A DNA stretch of 64,000 nucleotides from Flaccisagitta enflata (lineage: Eukaryota > Chaetognatha > Sagittoidea > Aphragmophora): positions 94,178,001 through 94,242,000 of the forward strand of contig OZ231127.1 in assembly GCA_965153355.1 (NCBI GenBank). The letters are read 5' to 3'. A program made the translations under genes and the position numbers. Positions 63,991 through 64,000 of this stretch are shown here, in pieces. The notes under the pieces are model-generated. The model had not been told where the DNA came from. It did no database searches and saw only the letters and a program-made list of their open reading frames with translations. Position 1 is the first letter of the stretch; each line of letters starts with the position of its first letter.

Positions 63991-64000
63991 GATCACAAAC

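Overview
The window is nuclear DNA from a eukaryote, most likely an invertebrate animal with a large, repeat-swollen genome. The signs are spliced exons with GT/AG borders, a WD40 gene of the EML (microtubule-associated) family, eukaryote-only transposons (a Helentron-type Helitron, a Ty3/Gypsy-like LTR element, LINE and Penelope fragments) and an extreme load of micro- and minisatellites. There is no operon, rRNA, tRNA or CRISPR array. I cannot name the species.

Layout. 0-5 kb: one strong coiled-coil exon (minus, 1715-1942) among long AT/AC, TTGA and GAT arrays. 5-25 kb: a LINE fragment, a Penelope GIY-YIG remnant, a LINE tail, three foldback elements (10.98-13.33 kb), many minisatellites, and three families of short interspersed elements. 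Family A has GGGCAGCGGCCCC inverted ends. Families B and C start with a short hairpin followed by TATAAGAGG and GTCC repeats. 25-27.5 kb: a clean four-exon gene for a small single-pass membrane protein (plus), a second small membrane-protein ORF (plus), and a possible minus-strand exon. 27.6-31.5 kb and 47.6-51.8 kb: the two halves of one LTR-type retroelement (minus), split inside reverse transcriptase by about 16 kb of nested insertions.

34.5-45.4 kb: the main find, an uninterrupted 2924-codon Helentron ORF (minus). Its domain order is SGNH hydrolase, Cys-rich DUF6570-like region, HUH Rep, PIF1-like helicase, EEP endonuclease, USP-type deubiquitinase. Beside it lie a second USP fragment and two copies of a 3'-end hairpin module. 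52-62 kb: long simple arrays, more family A/B/C copies, MITEs and weak exon candidates.

62-64 kb: two consecutive exons of the EML-like gene (minus). Each is preceded by a tandem array (52-bp and 80-bp units) whose every unit carries a copy of that exon's splice acceptor and first coding bases.

The transposon proteins explain most long ORFs. The host coding content that I trust is small: the EML exons, the coiled-coil exon and the spliced membrane-protein gene, which might itself be retroelement cargo. Most other ORFs are translations of simple repeats.
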